NCBI GenBank assembly: GCA_937973555.1
Contig: CALJKL010000062.1
Span: 39,142-103,141, forward strand
Length of the DNA: 64,000 nucleotides
Reading direction: 5' to 3'
From: an uncultured Flavobacteriales bacterium
Lineage (GTDB): Bacteria > Bacteroidota > Bacteroidia > Flavobacteriales > Weeksellaceae
This document shows positions 8,329 through 19,100 of the stretch, in pieces. The notes beneath the pieces were generated by a model that saw only the letters and a list, made by a program, of their open reading frames with translations, was not told the DNA's origin and did no database searches. The position numbers and the translations under genes were made by a program. Each line of letters opens with the position of its first letter. The first letter of the stretch is position 1.

Positions 8329-8459
8329 ATTTGGAATTTCAATAAGTAAAAAATAACTGGTATTTATGCTTTTAAAAGATTAATTATCTTTAATTGCGTT
8401 AAAATTTGTAATTTTGTTGAAATTTTAGTTTTATAATAGATAAATCTTAAAAGTAATTA

Positions 8460-9548
8460 ATGAAGAAAAAGTTAATCTTAGAATCAGGAGAAATTTTTCA
8501 TGGCGAAGGTTTCGGGGCTAATGTTGATACTGCGGGTGAAGTAGTCTTCAATACGGGTATGACAGGTTATCAGGAACTGATTTCGGACCCATCTTATTGT
8601 GGACAAATCGTTTGCATGACGTATCCACTGATTGGTAATTATGGCATCAATAGAGATGATTTCGAAAGCATAGAGCCTGCCATTAAAGGCTTAATTGTAA
8701 AAGAACTTTGTGATTTGCCATCCAATTTTAGAAGTCAAATGTCTCTAGACGAATTTTTCCAAAAAAGAAATCTTTCCGGAATTGCTGGAGTAGATACTCG
8801 TAAACTCACCAGAATTATCCGTAATCATGGGGTTTTAAAAGGAAAAATAGTGGATGAAAATGCCGATGAAAACCAAGTGATTAATGAACTTAAAAACCAG
8901 AGTTTTCCTATCAATCAGGTAGAGCAGGTTTCTACCAAAACGCCTTATGCATCTCCAGGAAGAGGATATAAAGTGGTGTTGGTGGATTTTGGATCTAAAC
9001 TCGGTATCTTAAGAGAGCTTTCTCTCAGAGATTGCGACATTACTGTGGTGTCTCAGGATACTACTGCCGAAGAAATTCTGATGATGAATCCGGATGGCAT
9101 CATGTTGTCTAATGGTCCTGGTGATCCGGAAGATGTAAAAGGTGCTTCGGAAATGATTAACGGCCTATTGGGCAAAGTGCCAATTTTTGGAATTTGTTTG
9201 GGTCACCAATTAATTGGTTTGGCTTGTGGTGCTAAAACTTATAAACTGAAATTCGGACACAGAGGTGGAAACCACCCAGTTTTGGATTTAAAAACCGGAA
9301 AAGTAGCCATCACTTCTCAAAATCATGGTTATGCCATAGACGAAGAATCACTAAAGAATACCGATTTGGAAGTAACCCATGTAGCACTTAATGATAAAAC
9401 CAATGAAGGGGTAAGACACAAAAAATACCCTTGTTTCTCGGTACAGTATCACCCGGAAGCCAGTCCAGGTCCGGAAGATGCCAATTACCTTTTTGATGAT
9501 TTCATCAAATTGATGGAAGATTTTAAAAAAGATGCCAAAAACAAGTAA
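8460..9548 (+). CDS. carA: Carbamoyl-phosphate synthase small (glutaminase) subunit
   Basis: Hydrolyses glutamine and channels ammonia to CarB. The 362 residues comprise an N-terminal CPSase small-subunit domain (about 1-150) and a class I glutamine amidotransferase domain (about 170-355) with nucleophile Cys246 in GICLGHQL and the catalytic His in QYHPEASPGPED. It lies between pyrB and carB on the same strand, and carB follows after 31 bases. A -7-like TAATTTTG at 8409-8416 lacks a well-spaced TTG, so an internal promoter is only possible. It serves both pyrimidine and arginine synthesis. Confidence 0.97.
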   Translation: MKKKLILESGEIFHGEGFGANVDTAGEVVFNTGMTGYQELISDPSYCGQIVCMTYPLIGNYGINRDDFESIEPAIKGLIVKELCDLPSNFRSQMSLDEFFQKRNLSGIAGVDTRKLTRIIRNHGVLKGKIVDENADENQVINELKNQSFPINQVEQVSTKTPYASPGRGYKVVLVDFGSKLGILRELSLRDCDITVVSQDTTAEEILMMNPDGIMLSNGPGDPEDVKGASEMINGLLGKVPIFGICLGHQLIGLACGAKTYKLKFGHRGGNHPVLDLKTGKVAITSQNHGYAIDEESLKNTDLEVTHVALNDKTNEGVRHKKYPCFSVQYHPEASPGPEDANYLFDDFIKLMEDFKKDAKNK

Positions 9549-9579
9549 AAACTAATTGTATTCCCCCTAAAAATTTGAA

Positions 9580-12500
9580 ATGAAAAGAGACGATATAAAA
9601 ACCATTTTAGTAATAGGAAGCGGTCCCATCATCATTGGGCAGGCAGCAGAATTTGATTATGCAGGTACCCAAGCCTGTTTGGCCCTTAAGGAAGAAGGCT
9701 ACAAGGTAATCCTTATCAATTCTAACCCTGCTACCATTATGACGGACACCGAAATTGCCGATAAGGTCTATATAGAGCCTATTTCGCTTCCGTTCGTGAG
9801 CCATATCATCCGCAAAGAAAGACCAGATGCTTTGTTGCCTACTTTGGGTGGACAAACCGGTTTGAACATGGCGGTGGAATTGCAGAAATCAGGAATTTTA
9901 GAAGAATACGGAGTAGAGGTGTTGGGAACCAAACTTTCTGCCATCAACCAAGCAGAGGACAGAGAATTGTTCCGTGCCTTAATGAAGGAACTTAATGAAC
10001 CCGTACCCGAATCAGATATCGTAAACACCGTTCAGGCAGCGGTTAATTTTGCCGAAGAAATTGGCTATCCCGTAATTGTGCGTCCTGCTTTTACCATGGG
10101 AGGTACAGGAGGTGGAATAGCCAACAATGTAGAAGAATTGGCCGAAATTACCAGTTTTGGTTTGAAATATTCTCCCGTAAACCAATGTTTAATTGAGAAA
10201 TCAATTGCAGGTTTCAAGGAGATAGAATACGAGGTAATGCGCGATAAGAATGATAATGCTATTGTGGTATGTAATATGGAAAACATAGATCCTGTAGGGG
10301 TGCATACCGGAGACTCTATTGTAGTGGCGCCTTCTCAGACTTTATCAGATAGAGAATATCAAATGCTGAGAAATGCTTCGTTGAAAATCATCAGAGCATT
10401 AGGAATAGAAGGAGGTTGTAACGTACAATTGGCATTAGACCCTCATTCTTATGAATATTATATCATTGAGGTAAACCCTAGAGTTTCCCGTTCATCGGCT
10501 TTGGCTAGTAAAGCCACAGGATATCCAATTGCCAAATTAGCGGCGAAAATTTCTGTAGGATTAACGTTAGACGAAATGCTGAATCCGGTAACCGGAAAAA
10601 CATATGCCTGCTTTGAGCCGGCATTAGATTATGTGGTGACCAAAATCCCAAGGTTTCCTTTTGATAAATTCGAAACAGCAGACAGAAGGCTTTCTACACA
10701 GATGAAGGCTACGGGAGAGGTGATGGCCATCGGAAGAAATTTAGAAGAATCTTTAATGAAAGCCATCCGTTCTTTGGAAACCGGTTTGCAACATTTAGGA
10801 TTGAAAACCAAAGATGCAGAAGCCCTTACCGAAGAAGATATCGAAAGAAGAATAAAAGTATGTGATGATGAAAGATTGTTCATTATAGGTGAGGCTTTAA
10901 GAAGAGGATATGATTGGGAAGTTATTGTAGAATGGAGCAAGATAGACAAGTTCTTCATCTGGAAACTCAAAAAATTGGTAGACTTCGAGAAAACTATTGC
11001 CGAAAATAAATTCAACAAAGAGATTTTATTCCAAGCCAAAAGATTAGGTTTTTCGGATATCAACATTGCCCACCTTTGGGAAACAGACCACCAAGAAATT
11101 TTCAAATTCAGAAAAGAAAACGGGGTGATGCCGGTATATAAAATGGTAGACACTTGTGCTGCAGAATTTGAATCAGAAACCCCTTATTTCTACGGAACCT
11201 ATGAAGAAGAAAATGAAAGTGTGGTTTCAGACAGAGAAAAGATTGTGGTGTTGGGGTCTGGACCTATCAGAATCGGACAAGGGGTAGAATTTGATTATGC
11301 TACAGTACACTCGGTTTGGGCCATCAAACAATTGGGGTACGAAGCCATCATCATCAACAATAACCCTGAAACGGTTTCTACAGATTTCTCGATTTCAGAT
11401 AAACTATATTTCGAGCCTTTGACGGAAGAAGATGTAATGAACATCATTGAACTCGAAAAACCAAAAGGCGTTATCGTTCAGTTTGGAGGACAAACCGCTA
11501 TTAACCTTGCAGATAAATTGGCTGCTCATGGCGTTCAGATTTTAGGAACTTCTCTAGAAGACCTAGACAGAGCCGAAAATAGAGATAAATTTGAGAGAGC
11601 CCTTCAAGAATTGGGTATTCCTCAACCATTAGGAAAAACATGTTTTTCTAAAGAAGAAGCGATAGAAATTGCCAAAGAAATAGGCTTTCCGGTATTGGTA
11701 AGACCTTCTTATGTATTGGGAGGAAGAGCCATGGAAATCGTGTACAATGAGGCAGAAATTTCTCACTACATGGAGAATGCTGTAGATGCCAGTCCGGAAC
11801 ACCCAGTATTGGTAGACCGTTATCTCACCGGAAAAGAGGTAGAAGTAGATGCTATTTGTGATGGCGAAACTACGGTAATCCCAGGTATCATGGAGCACAT
11901 CGAAAGAGCCGGTGTACACTCTGGTGACTCTATTGCCGTGTATCCTCCTCAAAACCTTACCGAAGAACAAATAGAAACTTTAGTAGATTATACCACCCGT
12001 TTAGCCAAAGGCCTTAAAGTCATTGGTTTGATGAATATTCAATATGTCATTTCAGAAGGAAAAGTTTATGTGATTGAAGTGAATCCACGTTCTTCTAGAA
12101 CGGTGCCTTTCCTTTCTAAAATTACCCATGTGCCAATGGCCAACTTGGCTACCAAAGCCATTTTGGGTAAGAAATTGAAAGATGCAGGCTACGAAAGTGG
12201 ATTGGTGCCGAATAAAGAAGGAATCTATGTTAAAGTACCGGTCTTCTCTTTCAGCAAGTTGACAAAAGTAGATGTTACCTTAGGCCCGGAAATGAAATCT
12301 ACCGGAGAGGTAATGGGGAAAGATTCCACCTTGGAAAAAGCCCTTTATAAAGGAATGATAGGAGCGGGTAGAAAAATGCCTTTGCACGGCTCTATTCTCT
12401 TTACCATTGATGATGTCAACAAGCCGGAAGCGGCAAGATTGGCCAAAAGATTCTATGATATCGGGTTTAAAATTTGGGCAACCAAAGGAACTTCAAAATA

Positions 12501-12759
12501 CTTCAACGAAAGAAATATCCCTACCAAAATAGGATATAAAATAGAAGAAGAAACAGAAAACTTGATTAGCCTTATCCAAAGAGGAAAAGTACAATATGTG
12601 GTAAATACCACCACCAAAGGAAAACAGTCTTTGAATGATGGTTTCCTTATCCGCAGGACTTCTGTAGAAAACGGCGTGCCTTGTCTTACCAGTATGGATA
12701 CCGTAGAAGCCATCCTAAAGGTGATAGAAAGTATGACTTTCAAAATGGATGAAATGTAA
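9580..12759 (+). CDS. carB: Carbamoyl-phosphate synthase large subunit
   Basis: A 1059-residue enzyme that makes carbamoyl phosphate from bicarbonate, ammonia and two ATP. Two homologous synthetase halves are visible. The first starts with LVIGSGPIIIGQAAEFDYAG near residue 10 and the second repeats it as VLGSGPIRIGQGVEFDYA near 560. Each has an ATP-grasp core (for example EVNPRVSRSSALASKATGYP and EVNPRSSRTVPFLSK). The C-terminal allosteric MGS-like domain runs from about 935. Length and motifs are normal. It is the last gene of the pyrB-carA-carB unit and is followed by a terminator. Confidence 0.98.
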   Translation: MKRDDIKTILVIGSGPIIIGQAAEFDYAGTQACLALKEEGYKVILINSNPATIMTDTEIADKVYIEPISLPFVSHIIRKERPDALLPTLGGQTGLNMAVELQKSGILEEYGVEVLGTKLSAINQAEDRELFRALMKELNEPVPESDIVNTVQAAVNFAEEIGYPVIVRPAFTMGGTGGGIANNVEELAEITSFGLKYSPVNQCLIEKSIAGFKEIEYEVMRDKNDNAIVVCNMENIDPVGVHTGDSIVVAPSQTLSDREYQMLRNASLKIIRALGIEGGCNVQLALDPHSYEYYIIEVNPRVSRSSALASKATGYPIAKLAAKISVGLTLDEMLNPVTGKTYACFEPALDYVVTKIPRFPFDKFETADRRLSTQMKATGEVMAIGRNLEESLMKAIRSLETGLQHLGLKTKDAEALTEEDIERRIKVCDDERLFIIGEALRRGYDWEVIVEWSKIDKFFIWKLKKLVDFEKTIAENKFNKEILFQAKRLGFSDINIAHLWETDHQEIFKFRKENGVMPVYKMVDTCAAEFESETPYFYGTYEEENESVVSDREKIVVLGSGPIRIGQGVEFDYATVHSVWAIKQLGYEAIIINNNPETVSTDFSISDKLYFEPLTEEDVMNIIELEKPKGVIVQFGGQTAINLADKLAAHGVQILGTSLEDLDRAENRDKFERALQELGIPQPLGKTCFSKEEAIEIAKEIGFPVLVRPSYVLGGRAMEIVYNEAEISHYMENAVDASPEHPVLVDRYLTGKEVEVDAICDGETTVIPGIMEHIERAGVHSGDSIAVYPPQNLTEEQIETLVDYTTRLAKGLKVIGLMNIQYVISEGKVYVIEVNPRSSRTVPFLSKITHVPMANLATKAILGKKLKDAGYESGLVPNKEGIYVKVPVFSFSKLTKVDVTLGPEMKSTGEVMGKDSTLEKALYKGMIGAGRKMPLHGSILFTIDDVNKPEAARLAKRFYDIGFKIWATKGTSKYFNERNIPTKIGYKIEEETENLISLIQRGKVQYVVNTTTKGKQSLNDGFLIRRTSVENGVPCLTSMDTVEAILKVIESMTFKMDEM

Positions 12760-12780
12760 AAAATAGAAAATCACTATTAT

Positions 12781-12818
12781 AAAACCTTCGGAGATGCTGC
12801 TTCTCTGAAGGTTTTTTT
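12781..12818 (+). terminator. Terminator after carB
   Basis: AACCTTC (12783-12789) pairs with GAAGGTT (12807-12813), with an inner GGAGA/TCTCT extension, followed by seven T. It is placed 22 bases after the carB stop. Confidence 0.88.
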
Positions 12819-12853
12819 ATTATCTTTAGCCTAAATTTTTAAACTCTTATCTC

Positions 12854-13468
12854 ATGAAAAAAATATTCTTATTCTTAAGCCTTAATGTGTTTTTATCAGG
12901 CTTTTCCCAGCAGTATACTACTCCGGTATTAAGCCCAAGACAAGTGGTAGACCAGCAGTTTTCTATTTCTAAAATTGTGATAGATTATGGTAGACCTGCT
13001 ATGAAGGGAAGAAAGGTTTTTGGGGACTTGGTTCCTTTTGGTCAGGTTTGGAGAGCAGGGGCTAATGAAGCCTCTAAAATCACTTTTGGACAAGATGTGC
13101 TTTTCGGAGGACAAAAAGTAAAAAAAGGAACGTATGCCTTGTACATAGTCCCTCAAGAAAAAGAATGGAAAGTGATTCTGAACAAAGGGGTCAACAACTG
13201 GGGAGCCTATACCTATGAAGCCAAAGACGATGTAGCTTCTACTACCGTTCCCGTAATGGCTACTACGGGAAAAACAGAACGCTTTACCATCAATTTTGTA
13301 GATATTTCAGATGAAAAAATCAATATGGTAATGGAGTGGGACAACACCAAAGCCGTAGTTCCTGTAGAAATTCAAAATCCTGCAGAAACACTTCAGATTA
13401 TTGAACAATTGAAAGGTATCAGAAAAATTGAGAGTGACATCAAAAAGAAAAACGAGACCAAAAAATAA
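12854..13468 (+). CDS. DUF2911 domain secreted protein
   Basis: A 204-residue protein with a signal peptide (MKKIFLFLSLNVFLSGFSQQ) and one DUF2911 domain, recognised by SPRQVVDQQFSISKIVIDYG, GRKVFGDLVPFGQVWRAGAN and KKGTYALYIVPQ. It is predicted to be periplasmic or outer-membrane associated. The family is common in Bacteroidota and has no firm biochemical role that I know of. It is a single-gene unit with terminators on both sides. The charged tail DIKKKNETKK is lineage-specific. Confidence 0.88.
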   Translation: MKKIFLFLSLNVFLSGFSQQYTTPVLSPRQVVDQQFSISKIVIDYGRPAMKGRKVFGDLVPFGQVWRAGANEASKITFGQDVLFGGQKVKKGTYALYIVPQEKEWKVILNKGVNNWGAYTYEAKDDVASTTVPVMATTGKTERFTINFVDISDEKINMVMEWDNTKAVVPVEIQNPAETLQIIEQLKGIRKIESDIKKKNETKK

Positions 13469-13496
13469 GCTTTTACATTTATTTTAGCTAGATCAT

Positions 13497-13532
13497 AACG
13501 CTTTCGGGAATTTTCCTGAAAGCGTTTTTTTT
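13497..13532 (+). terminator. Terminator after the DUF2911 gene
   Basis: AACGCTTTC pairs with GAAAGCGTT across a small GGG/CC-containing loop region, and a T-run extends to 13532. The following stretch to 13674 holds a -7-like TATTTTTG at 13594-13601 without a well-spaced TTG, possibly the promoter of the efflux operon. Confidence 0.88.
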
Positions 13533-13674
13533 ATTTTATGAAAAGAATTTCCCGAATGTAACCTATGTTACTGCGCATGTTTTTTCTGTCTGATATTTTT
13601 GCCCTTGAAATAGAAGTTATAAATCGAAAAGTAAAATTTAATAACTAAAATATATTAAAAGAGAAATATTCATT

Positions 13675-14982
13675 ATGAAAAAAATCTTTACCCCCATTAT
13701 TGTTTTTGCGCTTTACATCACTGGATTTTCGCAGGATACAGTAAGAATTTCCAGAGCAGCATTAGAGCAGAAAATTTTGGAAAATAATCTTCAGGTAAAA
13801 TTGGCTAAAAATGAAGCCAATTTGGCCAAAGCAGAATTATTGCAAACAAGAGCTATGTATCTGCCGAATGTAAATGCTTCTTATACCTACAGCAATACCA
13901 ATAATCCGCTATATGCTTTCGGGTCCAAACTGAATCAGGAACGCATTACCATGATGGATTTTGATCCTAGTCTGTTGAATAATCCTAAGAGTATTTCCAA
14001 TTTTGCCACGAAATTAGAAGTGCAGCAACCCATAGTGAATATGGATGCTATATACCAAAAAAAAGCAGGGCAGGTAAAGGCGGAAGTTCTTGCTATAAAG
14101 GCAGAACGTACCAAGGAATATATGCAATTTGAGTTCAAAAAAGCCTATATGCAGTTGCAATTGGCGTACAGAATGGTAGAAACGTTAGAAAATGCCAAGA
14201 AAACAACTCTTGAAAACAAAAAGGTAATTGAAAATTATTTCAAAAACGGACTCATCCAAAAAACAGAAGTTCTCTATATAGATGTTCGTGTAAAGGAAAT
14301 CGAAAACCAATTGGCGTACGCTAAATCTAATATCAAAAATGCTTCAGATTATCTTTCTTTTCTTCTAGATGAAGATACGGTAAATAAGGTTTTTAAGCCA
14401 ACTGAAAAATTAGAATATCAAAACCAGATTTTGGAGCCTATTTCTGCATTAAATCTTGACAGAAAAGATCTTCAGGCGTATGAAAAATCTTTGGAAGCCT
14501 ACCAATGGATGATTAAGTCTAGTAACGCCAAATTTCTTCCACATTTGAATGCATTCGGTAGTTTTGAAATGTACGACCACAAATTCGCGCAATTCAATGC
14601 CAATGGCTATCTCGCTGGACTTCAGTTGTCATGGAATATTTTTGATGGATTAAAAGCCAAAAGCGAATCCGCAAAATACAAGGCAGAATTGATCAAAGCG
14701 CAAACTGAAGTAGCACAGTATAATAAACAGAGTCAACTCGAATTTAATAAGGCATTTCGTCAGATTTCGGATGCAGACAATAAGGTAACCCTTACCCAAT
14801 TGGCTTTGGAACAGAGTAAAGAAGCCTATAGAATCCGTAAAAACAGATATGATCAAGGCTTAGAAAAAGCTTCAGATTTATTGATGTCTGAAACCATGAT
14901 GTCCCAAAAAGATTTGGAATACCAGCAGGCTATCTTCGAGTACAATACCGCAGTGGCTTATTATCAATTTTTGAAAAACTAA
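13675..14982 (+). CDS. TolC-family outer-membrane efflux protein
   Basis: The 435-residue outer-membrane channel component of a tripartite efflux pump. A signal peptide (MKKIFTPIIVFALYITGFSQ) is followed by two outer-membrane efflux protein repeats made of long amphipathic helices (about 40-220 and 240-430). It is first in an operon with the periplasmic adaptor (15-base gap) and the RND pump. Neighbouring genes give no substrate hint. No TetR- or AraC-type regulator precedes it. Confidence 0.93.
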   Translation: MKKIFTPIIVFALYITGFSQDTVRISRAALEQKILENNLQVKLAKNEANLAKAELLQTRAMYLPNVNASYTYSNTNNPLYAFGSKLNQERITMMDFDPSLLNNPKSISNFATKLEVQQPIVNMDAIYQKKAGQVKAEVLAIKAERTKEYMQFEFKKAYMQLQLAYRMVETLENAKKTTLENKKVIENYFKNGLIQKTEVLYIDVRVKEIENQLAYAKSNIKNASDYLSFLLDEDTVNKVFKPTEKLEYQNQILEPISALNLDRKDLQAYEKSLEAYQWMIKSSNAKFLPHLNAFGSFEMYDHKFAQFNANGYLAGLQLSWNIFDGLKAKSESAKYKAELIKAQTEVAQYNKQSQLEFNKAFRQISDADNKVTLTQLALEQSKEAYRIRKNRYDQGLEKASDLLMSETMMSQKDLEYQQAIFEYNTAVAYYQFLKN

Positions 14983-14997
14983 AAGAAAATTATACCT

Positions 14998-16083
14998 ATG
15001 AAAAAACATATTTATACCGCTTTAATTTTAGGAACATTTTTCCTTGTAGGATGTTCCGGTGAAAAAAAATCAGCAGAGTTGAATGAAACGCCAATTGCTG
15101 TCATCGTAAATAAATCTGCGACTAATGCAGTGGGGTCTTATGCCTCTGCCAGTGGAAAATTGGTGGCTAAAAATTCTGTAAATGTTTCCACACGAATGAT
15201 GGGATACATTACCGCCATGAATGTGGAAATTGGGCAGAATGTAAGTGCCGGTCAATTATTGGTGAACATCAACAATACTGATATTCAGGCCAAAGGAGGA
15301 CAGGCTTCTGCGCAGATTGCTCAGGCGCAGGCCAATTACAATATTGCCAAAAAGGATTTTGAAAGATTCCAAAATTTGTACAAAAACCAAAGTGCTTCCC
15401 AAAAAGAATTGGATGATATGAGAGCCCGTTATGAAATGGCTCAGGCAGGGTTGCAGGCGGCTCAGCAAATGAAAAATGAAGTCAATGCCCAATACAGATA
15501 CAGCAGCGTTACGGCACCTATTTCCGGAACCGTTACCGCTAAATATGCCCAACAGGGTGATATGGCAAGTCCGGGAATGCCTTTATTGACAATAGAATCT
15601 CCAGGGGCGTTGCAGGCTCAGGTATTGGTTTCAGAACAATATATTACCCTTTTACATCAAGGTATGTCGGTGAAGGTGAATTTGAAATCTACCCAAAAAG
15701 AAGTTTCGGGAACGGTTTCAGAAATCAGTAAATCATCTGCTAGTACAGGTGGACAGTATTTTGTGAAAATAAATGTGGCAGGAGCCAAAGACCTTTTGCC
15801 GGGGATGTTTGTGAATGTACAGTTTCCTTTCAAAAATTCAGGAAGTGTGAATCAGGATTTTCAAGAAGGCGTTATGATTCCAAAATCTGCCTTGGTAGAG
15901 AATGGCCAATTGACTGGTGTTTATACCGTGAGTTTACAAAATACCGCCGTTTTGAGATGGGTGAAAACAGGGAAAGTATTGGGTGATCAGGTAGAGATTT
16001 TATCAGGCCTCAATGCCCAGGATCAGTATATCATTTCCGCAGAAGGCAAATTGTATAACGGAGCAAAAATTCAATTAAAATAA
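14998..16083 (+). CDS. RND efflux periplasmic adaptor lipoprotein
   Basis: A 361-residue membrane-fusion protein. The signal peptide ends in the lipobox LVGC with the lipid-bearing Cys19. A biotinyl-lipoyl-like hairpin runs from VSTRMMGYITAMNVEIGQNVSAGQ (about 63-85), then a coiled-coil hairpin (about 100-165), the returning lipoyl half VTAPISGTVTAKYAQQGD, and a beta-barrel domain. It bridges the TolC channel and the RND pump. The following 94-base gap before the pump gene is filled with repeated short words (see separate entry). Confidence 0.94.
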   Translation: MKKHIYTALILGTFFLVGCSGEKKSAELNETPIAVIVNKSATNAVGSYASASGKLVAKNSVNVSTRMMGYITAMNVEIGQNVSAGQLLVNINNTDIQAKGGQASAQIAQAQANYNIAKKDFERFQNLYKNQSASQKELDDMRARYEMAQAGLQAAQQMKNEVNAQYRYSSVTAPISGTVTAKYAQQGDMASPGMPLLTIESPGALQAQVLVSEQYITLLHQGMSVKVNLKSTQKEVSGTVSEISKSSASTGGQYFVKINVAGAKDLLPGMFVNVQFPFKNSGSVNQDFQEGVMIPKSALVENGQLTGVYTVSLQNTAVLRWVKTGKVLGDQVEILSGLNAQDQYIISAEGKLYNGAKIQLK

Positions 16084-16177
16084 TGAGGTAATGCGATAAT
16101 GAGTTGATGAGGTAATATTACATCTCATTTTAAAATTATCTAATTATCAAATTTCCAAATTATCTAATTAATATATT
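16084..16177. repeat. Short-word repeat gap inside the efflux operon
   Basis: The 94-base gap is built of reiterated words: AATGAGGTAAT-like units in the first half and ATTATCTAATTATCAAATT-like units in the second. It lies between adaptor and pump genes of one operon, so it is transcribed. It belongs to the same style of sequence as the gaps at 20621, 24963, 25842, 31621 and 44195. Confidence 0.6.
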
Positions 16178-19100
16178 ATGAAAGAAGGATTTGCAGGACG
16201 TATAGCCGAGTTTTTTATCAATTCAAAACTTACCATCTTATTGATGATTGCATTGATGATTATAGGCGTGTACAGTTCCACTTTAATACCGAGAGAAGAA
16301 GAACCGCAGATTATAGTTCCAATGGCAGATGTAATGGTGGGGTATCCCGGCGCTTCGCCAAAAGAGGTAGAAAGCCGTGTGGTAAAACCATTGGAAAAAA
16401 TTATTTCCAATATCAAAGGTGTAGAGCACGTTCATGCCATGGCCATGAACGGACAGGCTATGATTATTGTTCAGTTTTATGTAGGCGAAGATACCGAGCG
16501 TTCTTACGTAAAATTGTATGACGAACTCATGAAGAACAAAAACATCTTCCCGAAAGGCGTTTATGAACCTATGGTGAAAACCCGTTCCATAGACGATGTG
16601 CCTATGTTGGGTATTACCCTTTGGAGCGAGAAATATGATGATTACCAACTCCGTCAGATAGGCGAAGAACTGTCTTCGGAAATCAAAAAAATAAAAGATG
16701 TATCCTTAACCCGAGTGATTGGTGGAAGAAACCGTCAGTTGAAAGTAGTTTTGGACAAAGATAAAATGGCAGAACTGAATGTAGATGCATTGAACGTAAT
16801 GCAGATGATTCAGGCCAATAATGGCAGTTCTCAATCAGGACATTTTGATGCCAATGACGAGCAATATCTTTTGACTACTGGTCAATTCTTAAGTTCTGCC
16901 GAAGATATAGAAAACTTGGTAATTGGTACTTCTCAAAACATGCCAGTCTATTTGAAGCAAGTGGCCAAAATAGAAGACGGTCCAGAATCTCCGAAAGATT
17001 ATGTGAGTTTTGGTTATGGCAATGCAGGTGAAAACGGCAAAAAATTCAAGTCGGAATATCCTGCGGTTACGCTTTCTGTTTCCAAAGTAAAAGGCGCCGA
17101 TGCTATGAAGATTTCGGAGCAGATTGTAGAAAAAGTAGACGAACTAAAGAAAACTCTAGTTCCGGATGACGTACATGTAGAAGTAACCAGAAATTATGGT
17201 GAAACGGCTTCGCATAAAGTATCAGAATTATTGATGCACCTTGGTGTGGCTATTTTAGCGGTTACCGTTTTGGTAATGTTGGCCATGGGATGGCGTGGTG
17301 GTTTGGTGGTGTTTTTCTCTGTGCCGCTTACTTTTGCGCTTACGCTTTTTAGTTACTATATGTTAGGCTATACGCTAAATAGGATTACACTTTTCGCTTT
17401 GGTTTTTGTTGTGGGAATTGTGGTGGATGATAGTATCATCATTGCCGAAAACATGCACAGGCATTTCCATATGAAGAAATTGCCGTTTAAGCAGGCGGCT
17501 ATTTTTGCCATCAATGAAGTGGGGAATCCTACCATTTTGGCAACCTTCACGGTTATTGCTGCAATTCTGCCGATGGCTTTCGTTTCCGGAATGATGGGGC
17601 CATATATGTCGCCAATGCCTATTGGGGCTTCCATTGCCATGATGCTGTCTTTGTTTGTGGCCTTAACGGTGACGCCTTATCTCGGGTATCATTTGCTAAA
17701 GGTAAAAGATGAAGAAGAGCACAAGGAAGAGCAGGGTATGGAAACCGGAACCATCTATAAAATTTATAAAAAGATAGAACAACCGCTTTTAGACAATAGC
17801 AAGAAAAGATGGACCATGATGGGCATCACGGTGGTATTGTTGATGATCTCTATTTTGGCTTTCTTTACGAAATGGGTGGCGGTGAAAATGCTTCCTTTTG
17901 ACAACAAGAATGAAATTCAGGTGGTGATAGACATGCCGGAAGGGGCAACCTTAGAAAGAACGGCTGCTGTTTCGCAAGATATCGCTCAATATCTGAAAAC
18001 CGTTCCGGAAGTGGTGAATTACCAGTCTTATGTAGGCTCTTCTGCACCGATTACTTTCAATGGTTTGGTGCGTCATTATGATTTGAGAGGGCAAAGCAAT
18101 ACGGCAGATATCCAAGTGAACCTTTTGCACAAAGAAGAAAGGGATGAACAAAGTCATGATGTAGCAAAGAAAATCCGTCCGGAAATCCAGAAAATTGCTC
18201 ATAAATACAATGCTAACGTAAAAGTAGTTGAGGTGCCACCTGGTCCGCCAGTTTTGTCAACTATCGTTGCGGAGGTGTATGGACCTAACTATGATGAGCA
18301 GATAAAAGTAGCCAAGCAAGTGGAAGATATCCTGAACAATACCGATGATGTAGTAGATGTAGACTGGATGATAGAAGCCCCTCAGAAAGAATTCAAATTG
18401 GTAGCGGATAAAGAAAAAGCCATGCTGAATGGGGTGGCGCCTCAACAGATTGTAGGAAATTTAACCTACCTGATTGGAGAGCATCCTGTAGGAAATCTTT
18501 ACGATGAAAAATCCAATGACCCAGTAGATATTGTGATGAAACTAAATGATGGTGACAAAGCAAGCATACAAAGCATTACCGATCTGAAGGTGAAAGGGCA
18601 GATGGGCAATATGGTTCCGGTAAGTGATTTGGTAAAAGTACAGCGCGAAGAATTACAGAAAACCATTTACAGAAAAGACCAGAAACGTGTGGTTTATGTT
18701 TTGGCAGATATGGCAGGTGGCTTGGAAAGTCCGGCGTATGCTATTTTAGGCATGGAAGATAAATTGAAGAAAATGACCTTACCAAAAGGCTATAATATCA
18801 ATGAACTCTACATGAATCAACCTACCAGTGAAAACGATTATACCGTAAAATGGGATGGAGAATGGCAGATTACTTTGGAAGTATTCCGAGATTTGGGAGC
18901 AGCGTTCTTGGTGGTGATTATCATCATCTATATGCTGATTGTAGGTTGGTTCCAGAACTTTAAAACCCCAATTGTAATGATGGTGGCTATTCCGCTTTCA
19001 TTGATCGGGATTGTGTTAGGGCATTGGTTGTTGGGTGCTTTCTTTACCGCAACTTCTTTCATCGGAATGATTGCTTTGGCAGGTGTAATGGTAAGGAATT

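Noticed and set aside
8397..8416. Separate promoter for carA
   Set aside because: TAATTTTG is a fair -7 element, but the nearest TTG is only 12 bases away, so it is mentioned with carA and not called as a feature.
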